A program made the position numbers and the translations under genes. The notes beneath the pieces were generated by a model that ran no database searches, had not been told where the DNA came from, and saw only the letters and a program-made list of their open reading frames with translations. From assembly GCA_964571965.1 (NCBI GenBank), contig CAZNFQ010000031.1:1-22812 (forward strand): a stretch of 22,812 bases of DNA. Reading direction: 5' to 3'. The DNA is from Sabulitectum sp964571965 (GTDB taxonomy: Bacteria; Fermentibacterota; Fermentibacteria; Fermentibacterales; JCC-6). Of this stretch, positions 7,621-14,659 are shown piece after piece (position 1 is the stretch's first letter; each line of letters begins with the position of its first letter).

Positions 7621-7952
7621 TGGGCCACCGCCGCAATGATACACGATTGAGAAGTGTGGATGTTCTGCAGGTGGTGCAGCTCGTCCGGATGGACTATGGC
7701 GGTCTCCCCCGGAGAAAGATGGTCGAGCTCCCCCTCTCCGTGGCTAAGAGCGACTTTTCCCCTGTGAATGAAGTAAACCACTCCCTGATGGAAGGAGGTC
7801 CTTGCGGTTCTTCCGTTTAAAGCAAGGGTTATCCTCCTTACGGTAAATCTGTTGCACCCGGAACCGGGGCCGGCCAGTACCGCTTCAGCAAGCCCCCTTG
7901 ATTCAGCCTGGTTCACCCGGGTTTCCCTGGGTCTTTTCACTATCACAGCCAA
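7617..7952 (-). CDS. Small cupin-fold protein
   Basis: This 111-residue protein matches a single-domain cupin, with a strand pattern around S-F-H-Q-G-V-V-Y-F-I-H-R-G and then L-S-P-G-E-T-A-I-V-H-P-D-E-L-H-H-L-Q-N. The motif-1 metal ligands are incomplete: the usual HxH...E is not clear, while the second motif keeps His residues. Metal binding is therefore uncertain and the protein may be a ligand-binding or sensory cupin. The start is TTG at 7952, with GGAG (complement of 7959-7962) six bases upstream. Downstream GTG codons at 7946 and 7940 have worse spacing. It ends in TGA inside an ATGA overlap with the patatin gene, which shows TGA works as a stop here. The pair forms a two-gene unit. Confidence 0.75.
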   Translation of the reverse strand: MAVIVKRPRETRVNQAESRGLAEAVLAGPGSGCNRFTVRRITLALNGRTARTSFHQGVVYFIHRGKVALSHGEGELDHLSPGETAIVHPDELHHLQNIHTSQSCIIAAVAQ

Positions 7953-8016
7953 AAAAGACTCCTTTACTCCTGGCAGAGAAGAAACTATCTTCGGAGGTCA
8001 ACGTATATAAATATGT

Positions 8017-8050
8017 TGGGTAAACCCATTGACACAGTCAGTGATATAAG
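8017..8050 (+). promoter_or_regulatory. Possible promoter and overlapping operator palindrome upstream of the C25 peptidase
   Basis: TATAAG (8045-8050) is preceded by TG one base upstream, an extended -10 arrangement (TGATATAAG). The -35 position has no good hexamer. It overlaps an inverted repeat with arms TGGGT (8017-8021) and ACCCA (8024-8028). A TTGACA (8029-8034) is present but badly spaced from this -10. Regulation by a repressor or activator at the repeat is a guess. Confidence 0.35.
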
Positions 8051-8073
8051 AAAGAAACCAAACAGGAGGAAAG

Positions 8074-10017
8074 ATGAAAACTGCTTTACTGTTTTTTGCA
8101 GTGCTTGCGTGTGCATCATTCGCTTCGGGACTCACACTGGTCGAGTCCTCTCAGGAAGGTGTCACACTGAATCTCAGCTCCACTCAGCCGGAGTTCGGTT
8201 CAGTGATGATCCGCGGAGCAGAATACACAACCGTAAGCATGGCTGACGCCGAAAACCTTGCCGAAGCGGGACTTCCCAGGGTACCCGTTTACAGAACCTG
8301 GATAGAGATTCCCTTCGGAGCAACCGTTGAGGCAAACGTTACTGAACTCAGGGTCGAAGAGATAAGCCACGACGGCGGAGCCCTCGTTCCCGCCGTTGAA
8401 AGCGCTTCCAAGGATCAGCCCAGGGATGCTTTCACCATGACCTATGACCCTCAGGTATACTCCCTGGGAACAGCTTTCCCCGAGAGCTGGGTCAGAGTTG
8501 TCTACGCCGGCGGAATGCGCGGCCGAAATCTGGCTCTTGTGGAAGTAATGCCACTTCGCTGGAACGTTCAGGACAACAGCTATACCCTTCTCGCCGGAGC
8601 TGAGATCGAACTCAGTTTCCAGGGCGGCGATATTGCCCGTTCATACGAGCAGGCTGCTGCACTGGCATGCACCGATTACGAGAGAATCCTTCAGAGCACC
8701 CTTGCGAACTACGGCACCTTCGAGGGCGGACTGGACACCCCTCCCGCTCCCTACCTCATCATTGGTCACAGTGATTTCGTGGATACCGCAATGGATGCCT
8801 TCGTAGCCCATAAGGAAGCTCTTGGTTTCGATGTGGAAATGGTGGATCTTTCCGTTACCGGTTCCACCGCCGACGATATCAGAACATACATTCAGAACGC
8901 AATCGCCGGAGGAACGGTTTACGTACTTCTCGTCGGTGATTCCGGATTCGTTCCCGGCGGCAGCGCAACCACATACGGTGATGTCACTGACCTCTACTAT
9001 TCATGTCTCGATGACGGCGGCTGGGTTCCCGACTGCTTCCTTGGCCGGTTCAGTGTTCAGACCACCGGTCAGGCTTTCACCATGGCCCAGAGAGTGATCG
9101 ACTACGAGAACAGTGTTGGTGTACAGAGCTGGGTACAGAACGCGCTTTTCATAGCTTCCAGCGATAACAGCAGCATCTCCGAGGGTACACATAACTACTG
9201 CATTTCCAACTACCTCGATCCCAGGGGTTACAACTCCACCAAGGTATATCCCAGCCAGGGCGGTACTGCTGCCAACGCTGTTACAGCAATAAACGGCGGT
9301 GTTTCCATGGTCACCTTCAGCGGTCACGGTTCTCAGACCAGCTGGGCTGACATGAGTTTCAGCTCCAGCAATTTCAACCAGCTCACCAATGATGGAATGT
9401 ACCCCGGCGTTCTAAGCCATGCCTGCCTCACAGGTGCTTATTCAACAGGCACATGCTGGGCGGAAACATGGACCCGTACACCGGAACGCGGCGGCCTTTA
9501 CTTCTGGGGATCCGTACCCAGTACCTACTGGGACGAGGATGACATTCAGGAAAAAGGCGAGTTCGATGCCTTCCTCGGCAATGACATCTACTGGCCGAAG
9601 GGCTACATGAACCAGGGTCTCATGTCCGTCTACAGCTACTACAGCGGCGGCGGAAGAACTCAGTACTACTACGAGGGATACACCCTTTTCGGTGATCCCA
9701 GTGTGATTACGAAGACCTGGCCCATGACCGGTATCGAAGAAGATCACTCCACGGGTATAGTGAACTCTCCCATATCCGTCTCCGCCCCCAACCCTGTAAT
9801 GGGAAGCGTTCCCGTTACCCTTACAGGCGTAGCCGGGCCGGCCACCGTTGAGATCTTCGACGTTACTGGCCGAGTTATCGACCGTCCCTTCCAGAACGAA
9901 CTTACGGGACAGGCCGTGTTCACATGGGATGCCACGAGCATTTCCACAGGTGTTTACTTCATGCGTCTTACCCAGGGGGGCAGCATTGCCACCGCAAGGG
10001 TCAGCGTAGTCAGGTAA
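8074..10017 (+). CDS. Secreted C25-family (gingipain-like) cysteine peptidase with C-terminal sorting-like domain
   Basis: This 647-residue protein has a signal peptide (MKTALLFFAVLACASFASG), a propeptide-like region to about residue 205, a C25 catalytic domain (about 225-550) and a FlgD/Por-type C-terminal domain (564-647: V-E-I-F-D-V-T-G-R...G-V-Y-F). The likely catalytic pair is His418 (F-S-G-H-G-S) and Cys451 (S-H-A-C-L-T-G). They are 33 residues apart, the same separation as His211/Cys244 in gingipain RgpB as I recall it. L-L-V-G-D and the G-D-P-S near the domain end are also typical. It should act at the cell surface or outside. The start is an ATG with a strong AGGAGGA Shine-Dalgarno. 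A long terminator follows, so it is monocistronic. Cleavage specificity cannot be told from sequence. Confidence 0.92.
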   Translation: MKTALLFFAVLACASFASGLTLVESSQEGVTLNLSSTQPEFGSVMIRGAEYTTVSMADAENLAEAGLPRVPVYRTWIEIPFGATVEANVTELRVEEISHDGGALVPAVESASKDQPRDAFTMTYDPQVYSLGTAFPESWVRVVYAGGMRGRNLALVEVMPLRWNVQDNSYTLLAGAEIELSFQGGDIARSYEQAAALACTDYERILQSTLANYGTFEGGLDTPPAPYLIIGHSDFVDTAMDAFVAHKEALGFDVEMVDLSVTGSTADDIRTYIQNAIAGGTVYVLLVGDSGFVPGGSATTYGDVTDLYYSCLDDGGWVPDCFLGRFSVQTTGQAFTMAQRVIDYENSVGVQSWVQNALFIASSDNSSISEGTHNYCISNYLDPRGYNSTKVYPSQGGTAANAVTAINGGVSMVTFSGHGSQTSWADMSFSSSNFNQLTNDGMYPGVLSHACLTGAYSTGTCWAETWTRTPERGGLYFWGSVPSTYWDEDDIQEKGEFDAFLGNDIYWPKGYMNQGLMSVYSYYSGGGRTQYYYEGYTLFGDPSVITKTWPMTGIEEDHSTGIVNSPISVSAPNPVMGSVPVTLTGVAGPATVEIFDVTGRVIDRPFQNELTGQAVFTWDATSISTGVYFMRLTQGGSIATARVSVVR

Positions 10018-10030
10018 AACCCTTTTAAAG

Positions 10031-10060
10031 AAGGCGGCCGAAGACACCTTCGGCCGCCTT
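10031..10060 (+). terminator. Strong terminator hairpin after the C25 peptidase
   Basis: AAGGCGGCCGAAG (10031-10043) pairs perfectly over 13 bases with CTTCGGCCGCCTT (10048-10060) around loop ACAC, followed by a short T-containing tail. It begins 13 bases after the TAA stop. Confidence 0.85.
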
Positions 10061-10101
10061 TCTGCGTTCAGACGGTTCATACCTGAACCTGCCGTGGGTT
10101 C

Positions 10102-10130
10102 TTACTTCTCCAGATGCGCTTTGCTATAAT
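10102..10130 (+). promoter_or_regulatory. Promoter with consensus extended -10 for the acidic lipoprotein
   Basis: TGCTATAAT (10122-10130) is a consensus TATAAT with the extended TGn element. A weak TTACTT -35 (10102-10107) lies at the ideal 17-base spacing. Transcription should begin near 10137. This rules out in-frame upstream starts such as 10114 and leaves an AT-rich leader of about 75 bases before the ATG at 10213. The leader holds a small A/T inverted repeat (10150-10163). Confidence 0.75.
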
Positions 10131-10212
10131 ACGGATTGCATGTTCAGGGAATGAAAATTCATTTTTTGTTGTATGGGTTAATGAGAATATGAAAAACAGG
10201 AAGGGGTCTTTA

Positions 10213-11775
10213 ATGTTCAGAAAACTGGTTCCAATAGCATTCGTTCTGCTGCTGGCCGCAGCGGGTTGCTCACTTCTGGGTGGAGGCGGTCTCAAAGCCG
10301 GAGATACGGCCCAGGGAGATCTTGATACAGGTGTTGATATTGAAGAACTCATCCCCGACTTCGAGGAAGTTCTTCTTCCCGCCGGCATCCTGGTGGAAGA
10401 CGACTGGCCAGCCCTTGAGTTTGCCCTTGCCGCAAGCGATGAGGGTGTTTCACTTTACATAGAGGAAGATGATATCGATCCTGTCATCGTGGTTCTTGAT
10501 GCCGAAGGAAACGTTCTTGCCGCAGGCGATGACTGGGACGGTGAACTGGATGCCTTCATCTCTCTGGATGAAGTTCCCGACGGCGCCAGAGCCATAGTTT
10601 TCGACGTAACCGGAGACGACGGCGAATTCCTTATTGAAGCCGACGAGGCTGACGACTACCAGTGGAAGCTGGAAGCCGATGACCAGATGGAAACGTTCAT
10701 CCTTGCCGACAAGGAAAACGACATCTGGGAAGACATGATCTATGACGGTTACGATATTTACAGGGAAGACTGGGAGTCCTGCAGGGTTATTCCCCTGGAG
10801 ATCCGCGGCGACATGTGGGCAAGGGTTGCCGTTTCAAGTGAAATAGACTGCGTAATGGCCATTTTCATGGTTGACGACGACGATCTTGAGTACGTTGACT
10901 ACGACGATGATACCGATGGGGCAAACCCTGTCTTCGCAGGGGAGCTTGAGGACGGCGACTACCTCTGTATAGTTAACACCTACAGCGGTTCTGAAGATGC
11001 CGAGTTCACCATTACCGTGACGGAAATGGATCCCGACGAGATGTCCGCTGACATCGTACCCGTATACGAAATGGACGAATGGTACACCGGAGAATTCCGT
11101 GAAGGTTCCATGGTAATGGGTTACTGGCCCGAAGCGGGAGACTTCTGGGGAATATATCCCGAAGAGCAGGTGGTGGTGTTCGAGTTCGAGATCACCGAAG
11201 ACGGCGAATACGTATTCGACGCAATGTGCTATGAAGACACGAAGATGGCCATCATCGACGAAGACATGTACATGATTGACTACAACGATGACGGACCCGA
11301 GGGTCTTGACCCCCAGCTCACCCTTGAGCTGGCTCCCGGCCGTTATGCCGCTCTGGTCACTCCCTACTCCGATATGTCCACCGAGTGGGTTGACTTCAAG
11401 TTTTCCATGAACGCTCCCATAGAGAGGGAGAGGGCATATGCCCCCATGGAATTCGACGAGTACAAGAGCTCAAATGTCTACCTGCACCTTGTGGTTGACC
11501 CGGGTGATACCTGGGAGATCTTTGCGGAGAGCGATACCGACCTCACCCTTACAGTGGTGGATGCTGCAGGTGAGACCTACTTCAGCGATGACGACGGAGG
11601 AGACTTCAACCCCTGGCTGGAGATCGAATCCACAACGGAGAATGCCGGAGCCTGGATGGTGGATGTGGAGTCATATGGCGGAAACGGCATTAATGACAAT
11701 GTTCACTTCGTAGCAAGACCCCTCAGGTCCGCACCGTCTTCCAGCGTCAGCGCTCCCATTGAGATAGACATATAG
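10213..11775 (+). CDS. Highly acidic lipoprotein with about four PPC-like beta-sandwich repeats
   Basis: This 520-residue protein begins with a lipoprotein signal peptide whose lipobox A-A-G-C places the lipidated Cys at residue 19. It is extremely rich in Asp and Glu. Four diverged repeats, at about residues 91-143, 212-270, 344-396 and 443-501, share one pattern: a hydrophobic strand ending in a D/E turn, an Asp-rich loop (such as D-D-D-D, D-Y-D-D-D-T-D-G, D-Y-N-D-D-G or S-D-D-D-G-G), then a G-x-Y/W strand. This resembles bacterial pre-peptidase C-terminal (PPC) or calcium-stabilised beta-sandwich domains, and the Asp-rich loops could bind calcium. The start is chosen at the ATG with AGGAAGGGG upstream. 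The function is unknown; surface exposure and calcium binding are inference. Stop TAG is followed by a terminator. Confidence 0.85.
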   Translation: MFRKLVPIAFVLLLAAAGCSLLGGGGLKAGDTAQGDLDTGVDIEELIPDFEEVLLPAGILVEDDWPALEFALAASDEGVSLYIEEDDIDPVIVVLDAEGNVLAAGDDWDGELDAFISLDEVPDGARAIVFDVTGDDGEFLIEADEADDYQWKLEADDQMETFILADKENDIWEDMIYDGYDIYREDWESCRVIPLEIRGDMWARVAVSSEIDCVMAIFMVDDDDLEYVDYDDDTDGANPVFAGELEDGDYLCIVNTYSGSEDAEFTITVTEMDPDEMSADIVPVYEMDEWYTGEFREGSMVMGYWPEAGDFWGIYPEEQVVVFEFEITEDGEYVFDAMCYEDTKMAIIDEDMYMIDYNDDGPEGLDPQLTLELAPGRYAALVTPYSDMSTEWVDFKFSMNAPIERERAYAPMEFDEYKSSNVYLHLVVDPGDTWEIFAESDTDLTLTVVDAAGETYFSDDDGGDFNPWLEIESTTENAGAWMVDVESYGGNGINDNVHFVARPLRSAPSSSVSAPIEIDI

Positions 11776-11787
11776 ATTCCGCGCAGT

Positions 11788-11809
11788 GGCCCGGGAGGAA
11801 TCCCGGGCC
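11788..11809. terminator. Bidirectional terminator hairpin with GGAA loop
   Basis: GGCCCGGGA (11788-11796) and TCCCGGGCC (11801-11809) form a perfect 9-bp stem with loop GGAA. It is followed by TTATTTTATTT on the plus strand. It lies between the convergent lipoprotein and AddA-like genes and overlaps neither stop by more than a base. Confidence 0.85.
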
Positions 11810-14659
11810 TTATTTTATTTCGAACACTTTCCTGTGATGAAGGAACACCAGAAAAACCCTTACCGGTTTACCCGAAGCCTTTTCCAGCTCTCTTTTATAA
11901 AGCAGCTGGTGTTCTTCGTAGAGCTTCTTTCTTTCCTCCGGATCGCCGGTGTCGGTCTTGTAGTCCACCGCTTCCAGGCAGCCGTTTCTCTCCAGAAGAA
12001 GGTCCACATAATAGAATTTTCCCCTGGATATTATGGGATGCTCTCGCCCGATCACCTTTGACCCGCTGAGGTCGAAGGTTTCAAAAAAATTGCCTATGAG
12101 GCTGACTGTCCTTTCCGGGAATTCCAGAACTTTATCCAGGAGTTCTCCGTTGCTTTGCAGCCATTCCTGAGGGTTTTCAAGGTCTATGAACTCCATCAGA
12201 CCGTGCACCTCGGTCCCAAGGCGCATGGCCTCCTCTCTCTCTGTTTCTCCGTGGGGGAAGCTCACATCGAAGAGGCTGGTGAACGGTTCGCCGGGGGAAG
12301 GGGGAGGAGCCTCGGGGAAGGCTGCTCTTTCCGTGGAAACTTCGACCGGGTCCATCACTATGCAGTTGAAATGATCCGTTTCAGTAAGGGCTGAATGAAT
12401 TATGCCGCATGGGCTTTTTTCCCCGCCTGAGGGCTGAAGGAAGATGTCCAGCCGATCACGGGGTCTTGTGACGGCCACGTAGAGAAGTCTTCTGTACTCC
12501 GCAGTTCTTCTGCTCTCTTCCCTTCTCTTCAGTGCCGGGTAGCTGTCTGAAATTGCGCTTCGCAGCTTCAGCCCCAGTCTTCCGGTTCTCTGATCCGCCA
12601 GAACCGTATCACTGATGCCGTTGAAGCTGTGACCGGGGTTGGCTATTATCACATGCTTCCATGCCAGACCCTTGGCTTTGTGTATGGTGGTAACGGTGAC
12701 CGCTCCATCGGATTCCTCGGGTGGGGCAGACGGTTCATCTGCACTTATGGGAGAGGTTCCCTCCAGGGTTTCCAGCAGCTTCCAGCAGTCGGTAATGGTT
12801 TCCGCCTGTTCCATGATGAACCGCATGTTCCCCAGTCTTCTTCCGGACTGGTACCGGCTTCGCCTGATGGACTGGAGAATGCACGTGTTCCTGAAAAGAG
12901 TCCTTATGAAGATGTGAGGGGGGAAGGTCCTTGCCGCTTCTCTCAGAGAGCGGATGAGGGAGAATGCCGTTTCCAGTTCCACGGAGGGGGCGCATGTCTG
13001 CTTCCACACCGTTATCGCTTTGTCGTCAATGCCGAAATACATGGATCTCAGGGTGTCCACCTCGGCCTTGCCGTCGTCCGGGTCAAGAAGATATCTGATC
13101 AGTGAAGCCGTATCCCTGACCTCCGGCCTTTTGTGAAAATCCCTTCCTGCCTCCACCCGATAGGGAATACCGCGGCTGTCGAATTCCCTGAGGAGTTCAT
13201 CCATATGGGTCTTGGTCCTGAAGAGCACCGCTGTGGAGCCCGGGTCGGTTATCAGGTCTGCTATGCTCACCGCCTGCATGGCGGAATGGATTTCCGCTCT
13301 GCTCCCTTCCACCTCAGGCAGAATGTGGATGAAGACCCCCTGTCCTTCTCCGGCGTCAGGTGCCGGTTCGATGGGGCTGTATTCGCTTGAAAAGGACCTT
13401 TCCTCCGGAGCGGAATTACTGAAAAGGGCTTCACCGAAGCTGTTCACGAACCGGATGATCGACTTTGCGCTCCTGAAGTTCACTGTGATGGTTTCGGAAA
13501 GGGCATTGTTTTCCTCGAGGAACCTGGCGGTTTCCTTGTAGGTTTCGATGTCCGCTGAACGCCATCCGTATATGGATTGCTTCGGGTCTCCCACCACCGT
13601 GAGTTTCTCCTTCATCCCGGTTCCTTCCAGTATTGACCTGAAGAGACGGACCTGTATCAGGCTGGTATCCTGGAATTCGTCTATGAGGATGTACCTGAAT
13701 TTTTCATTCAGCTTTTTTCTAAGCTGGGCTGATCTGACAACGGCTTCACCTGCAAGGAAGAGAAGATCATCGTAGGAGAGCCTTGTGGGGTCTTCGTCCC
13801 AGATCCTGCGTATACGGTTGAGGAAGGGAAACACCAGCTTTTCCAGGGCGGGAGCAACCGGCTGCATGAGCCTGTATCCCTTCAGGGTTTCCAGGTCTTC
13901 CATGTAGGCCCCGAGCTCGGTTTTGACTTCCTTTAAGCCTTCTCTGCCGCCCCAGTTCGACCGGGAACCGCAATTCCTTGCAATACCGGCGTTCAGATCG
14001 CCTTTGCTCAACCGGTCTAAAGCAGCGGATATCTTCACACATAGCTTATCGGTTTTGTCCGGGCAGAGGCTTTCAAGTGATCTCAGCCTGTTCAGCCATT
14101 TCTCCGTGAGTTCCTTTTCCGCCTGTGCCGTGTCTCCCAGAAGTTCCGGATCGGTGAGCCACCTGTGTTTCTCCATTTCACCTGAAGCTTTCAGGAGCAC
14201 CGGAGAGCCGGGACGCCTGAGGGCATCTGATGAGGCCTCCAGGTCTTCCTTCTTCACTGAAACCAGGAAAAGGTCCCAAAGGACTTCCATCTCCGACTTG
14301 CTGAAATGACTTGCCTCGGTGGTGAATTCGGGAACCCCGCCGCAGAGGTGGTAGTATTCCCTGAGAATTCTCGAAGCAAAGCCGTGGATGGTATGGATCC
14401 AGGCCTGGTCCATCTTCCTTCTGGCCTCGGCAGGTATTATCTCACGGATCCTGGTCCTCAGCTCGCTTGCCGCCGCATCGGTGAAAGTGACCACCGCTAT
14501 GTTATCCAGTGAGGTACCCGCTTCTATTATGGTGCATACCCGATCCGTGAGGAGGGTGGTCTTGCCTGTACCGGCGCTTGCCTCCACCACAACGCTTCTT
14601 GCGGTTTCACCCTTTATGGCTTCCCTGACGGCTTTGTCGGGTATCATTTTCCCTGCCAC
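11810..14659 (-). CDS. addA: AddA-like UvrD/RecB-family helicase-nuclease
   Basis: This 949-residue protein carries the full set of superfamily 1A helicase motifs: Walker A G-T-G-K-T (30-34), Ia T-F-T-D-A-A-A-S-E-L, II D-E-F-Q-D-T (327-332), III G-D-P-K-Q-S-I-Y-G-W-R, IV N-F-R-S, V T-I-H-K-A-K-G-L and VI L-Y-V-A-V-T-R. A C-terminal PD-(D/E)XK nuclease shows an upstream Asp (about 885), then D899-Y-K901 and a Q-L-L-Y motif. The layout matches AddA of AddAB double-strand-break resection complexes, though it is shorter than the roughly 1200 residues of Bacillus AddA. GTG at 14659 has AAGGA six bases upstream (complement of 14666-14670). The ATG at 14647 forms an ATGA overlap with the upstream gene and is a credible alternative. 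It should work with the AddB-like product to process DNA ends for recombination. Confidence 0.9.
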   Translation of the reverse strand: MAGKMIPDKAVREAIKGETARSVVVEASAGTGKTTLLTDRVCTIIEAGTSLDNIAVVTFTDAAASELRTRIREIIPAEARRKMDQAWIHTIHGFASRILREYYHLCGGVPEFTTEASHFSKSEMEVLWDLFLVSVKKEDLEASSDALRRPGSPVLLKASGEMEKHRWLTDPELLGDTAQAEKELTEKWLNRLRSLESLCPDKTDKLCVKISAALDRLSKGDLNAGIARNCGSRSNWGGREGLKEVKTELGAYMEDLETLKGYRLMQPVAPALEKLVFPFLNRIRRIWDEDPTRLSYDDLLFLAGEAVVRSAQLRKKLNEKFRYILIDEFQDTSLIQVRLFRSILEGTGMKEKLTVVGDPKQSIYGWRSADIETYKETARFLEENNALSETITVNFRSAKSIIRFVNSFGEALFSNSAPEERSFSSEYSPIEPAPDAGEGQGVFIHILPEVEGSRAEIHSAMQAVSIADLITDPGSTAVLFRTKTHMDELLREFDSRGIPYRVEAGRDFHKRPEVRDTASLIRYLLDPDDGKAEVDTLRSMYFGIDDKAITVWKQTCAPSVELETAFSLIRSLREAARTFPPHIFIRTLFRNTCILQSIRRSRYQSGRRLGNMRFIMEQAETITDCWKLLETLEGTSPISADEPSAPPEESDGAVTVTTIHKAKGLAWKHVIIANPGHSFNGISDTVLADQRTGRLGLKLRSAISDSYPALKRREESRRTAEYRRLLYVAVTRPRDRLDIFLQPSGGEKSPCGIIHSALTETDHFNCIVMDPVEVSTERAAFPEAPPPSPGEPFTSLFDVSFPHGETEREEAMRLGTEVHGLMEFIDLENPQEWLQSNGELLDKVLEFPERTVSLIGNFFETFDLSGSKVIGREHPIISRGKFYYVDLLLERNGCLEAVDYKTDTGDPEERKKLYEEHQLLYKRELEKASGKPVRVFLVFLHHRKVFEIK

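Noticed and set aside
8029..8057. TTGACA at 8029 as the -35 of the C25 peptidase promoter
   Set aside because: At 17-base spacing the -10 would be AAGAAA. The extended -10 TGATATAAG is only 10 bases away, so the two do not form one promoter.
10150..10192. Leader peptide or attenuator (small AATGAA/TTCATT hairpin followed by Ts, and a 13-codon ORF at 10151)
   Set aside because: The stem is weak and all A/T apart from one G-C pair, and the short ORF has no usable Shine-Dalgarno. I see no further evidence of attenuation.
10114..10212. An N-terminal extension of the acidic lipoprotein from the upstream in-frame start
   Set aside because: It overlaps the -10 element at 10125-10130 and would bury the lipoprotein signal peptide.
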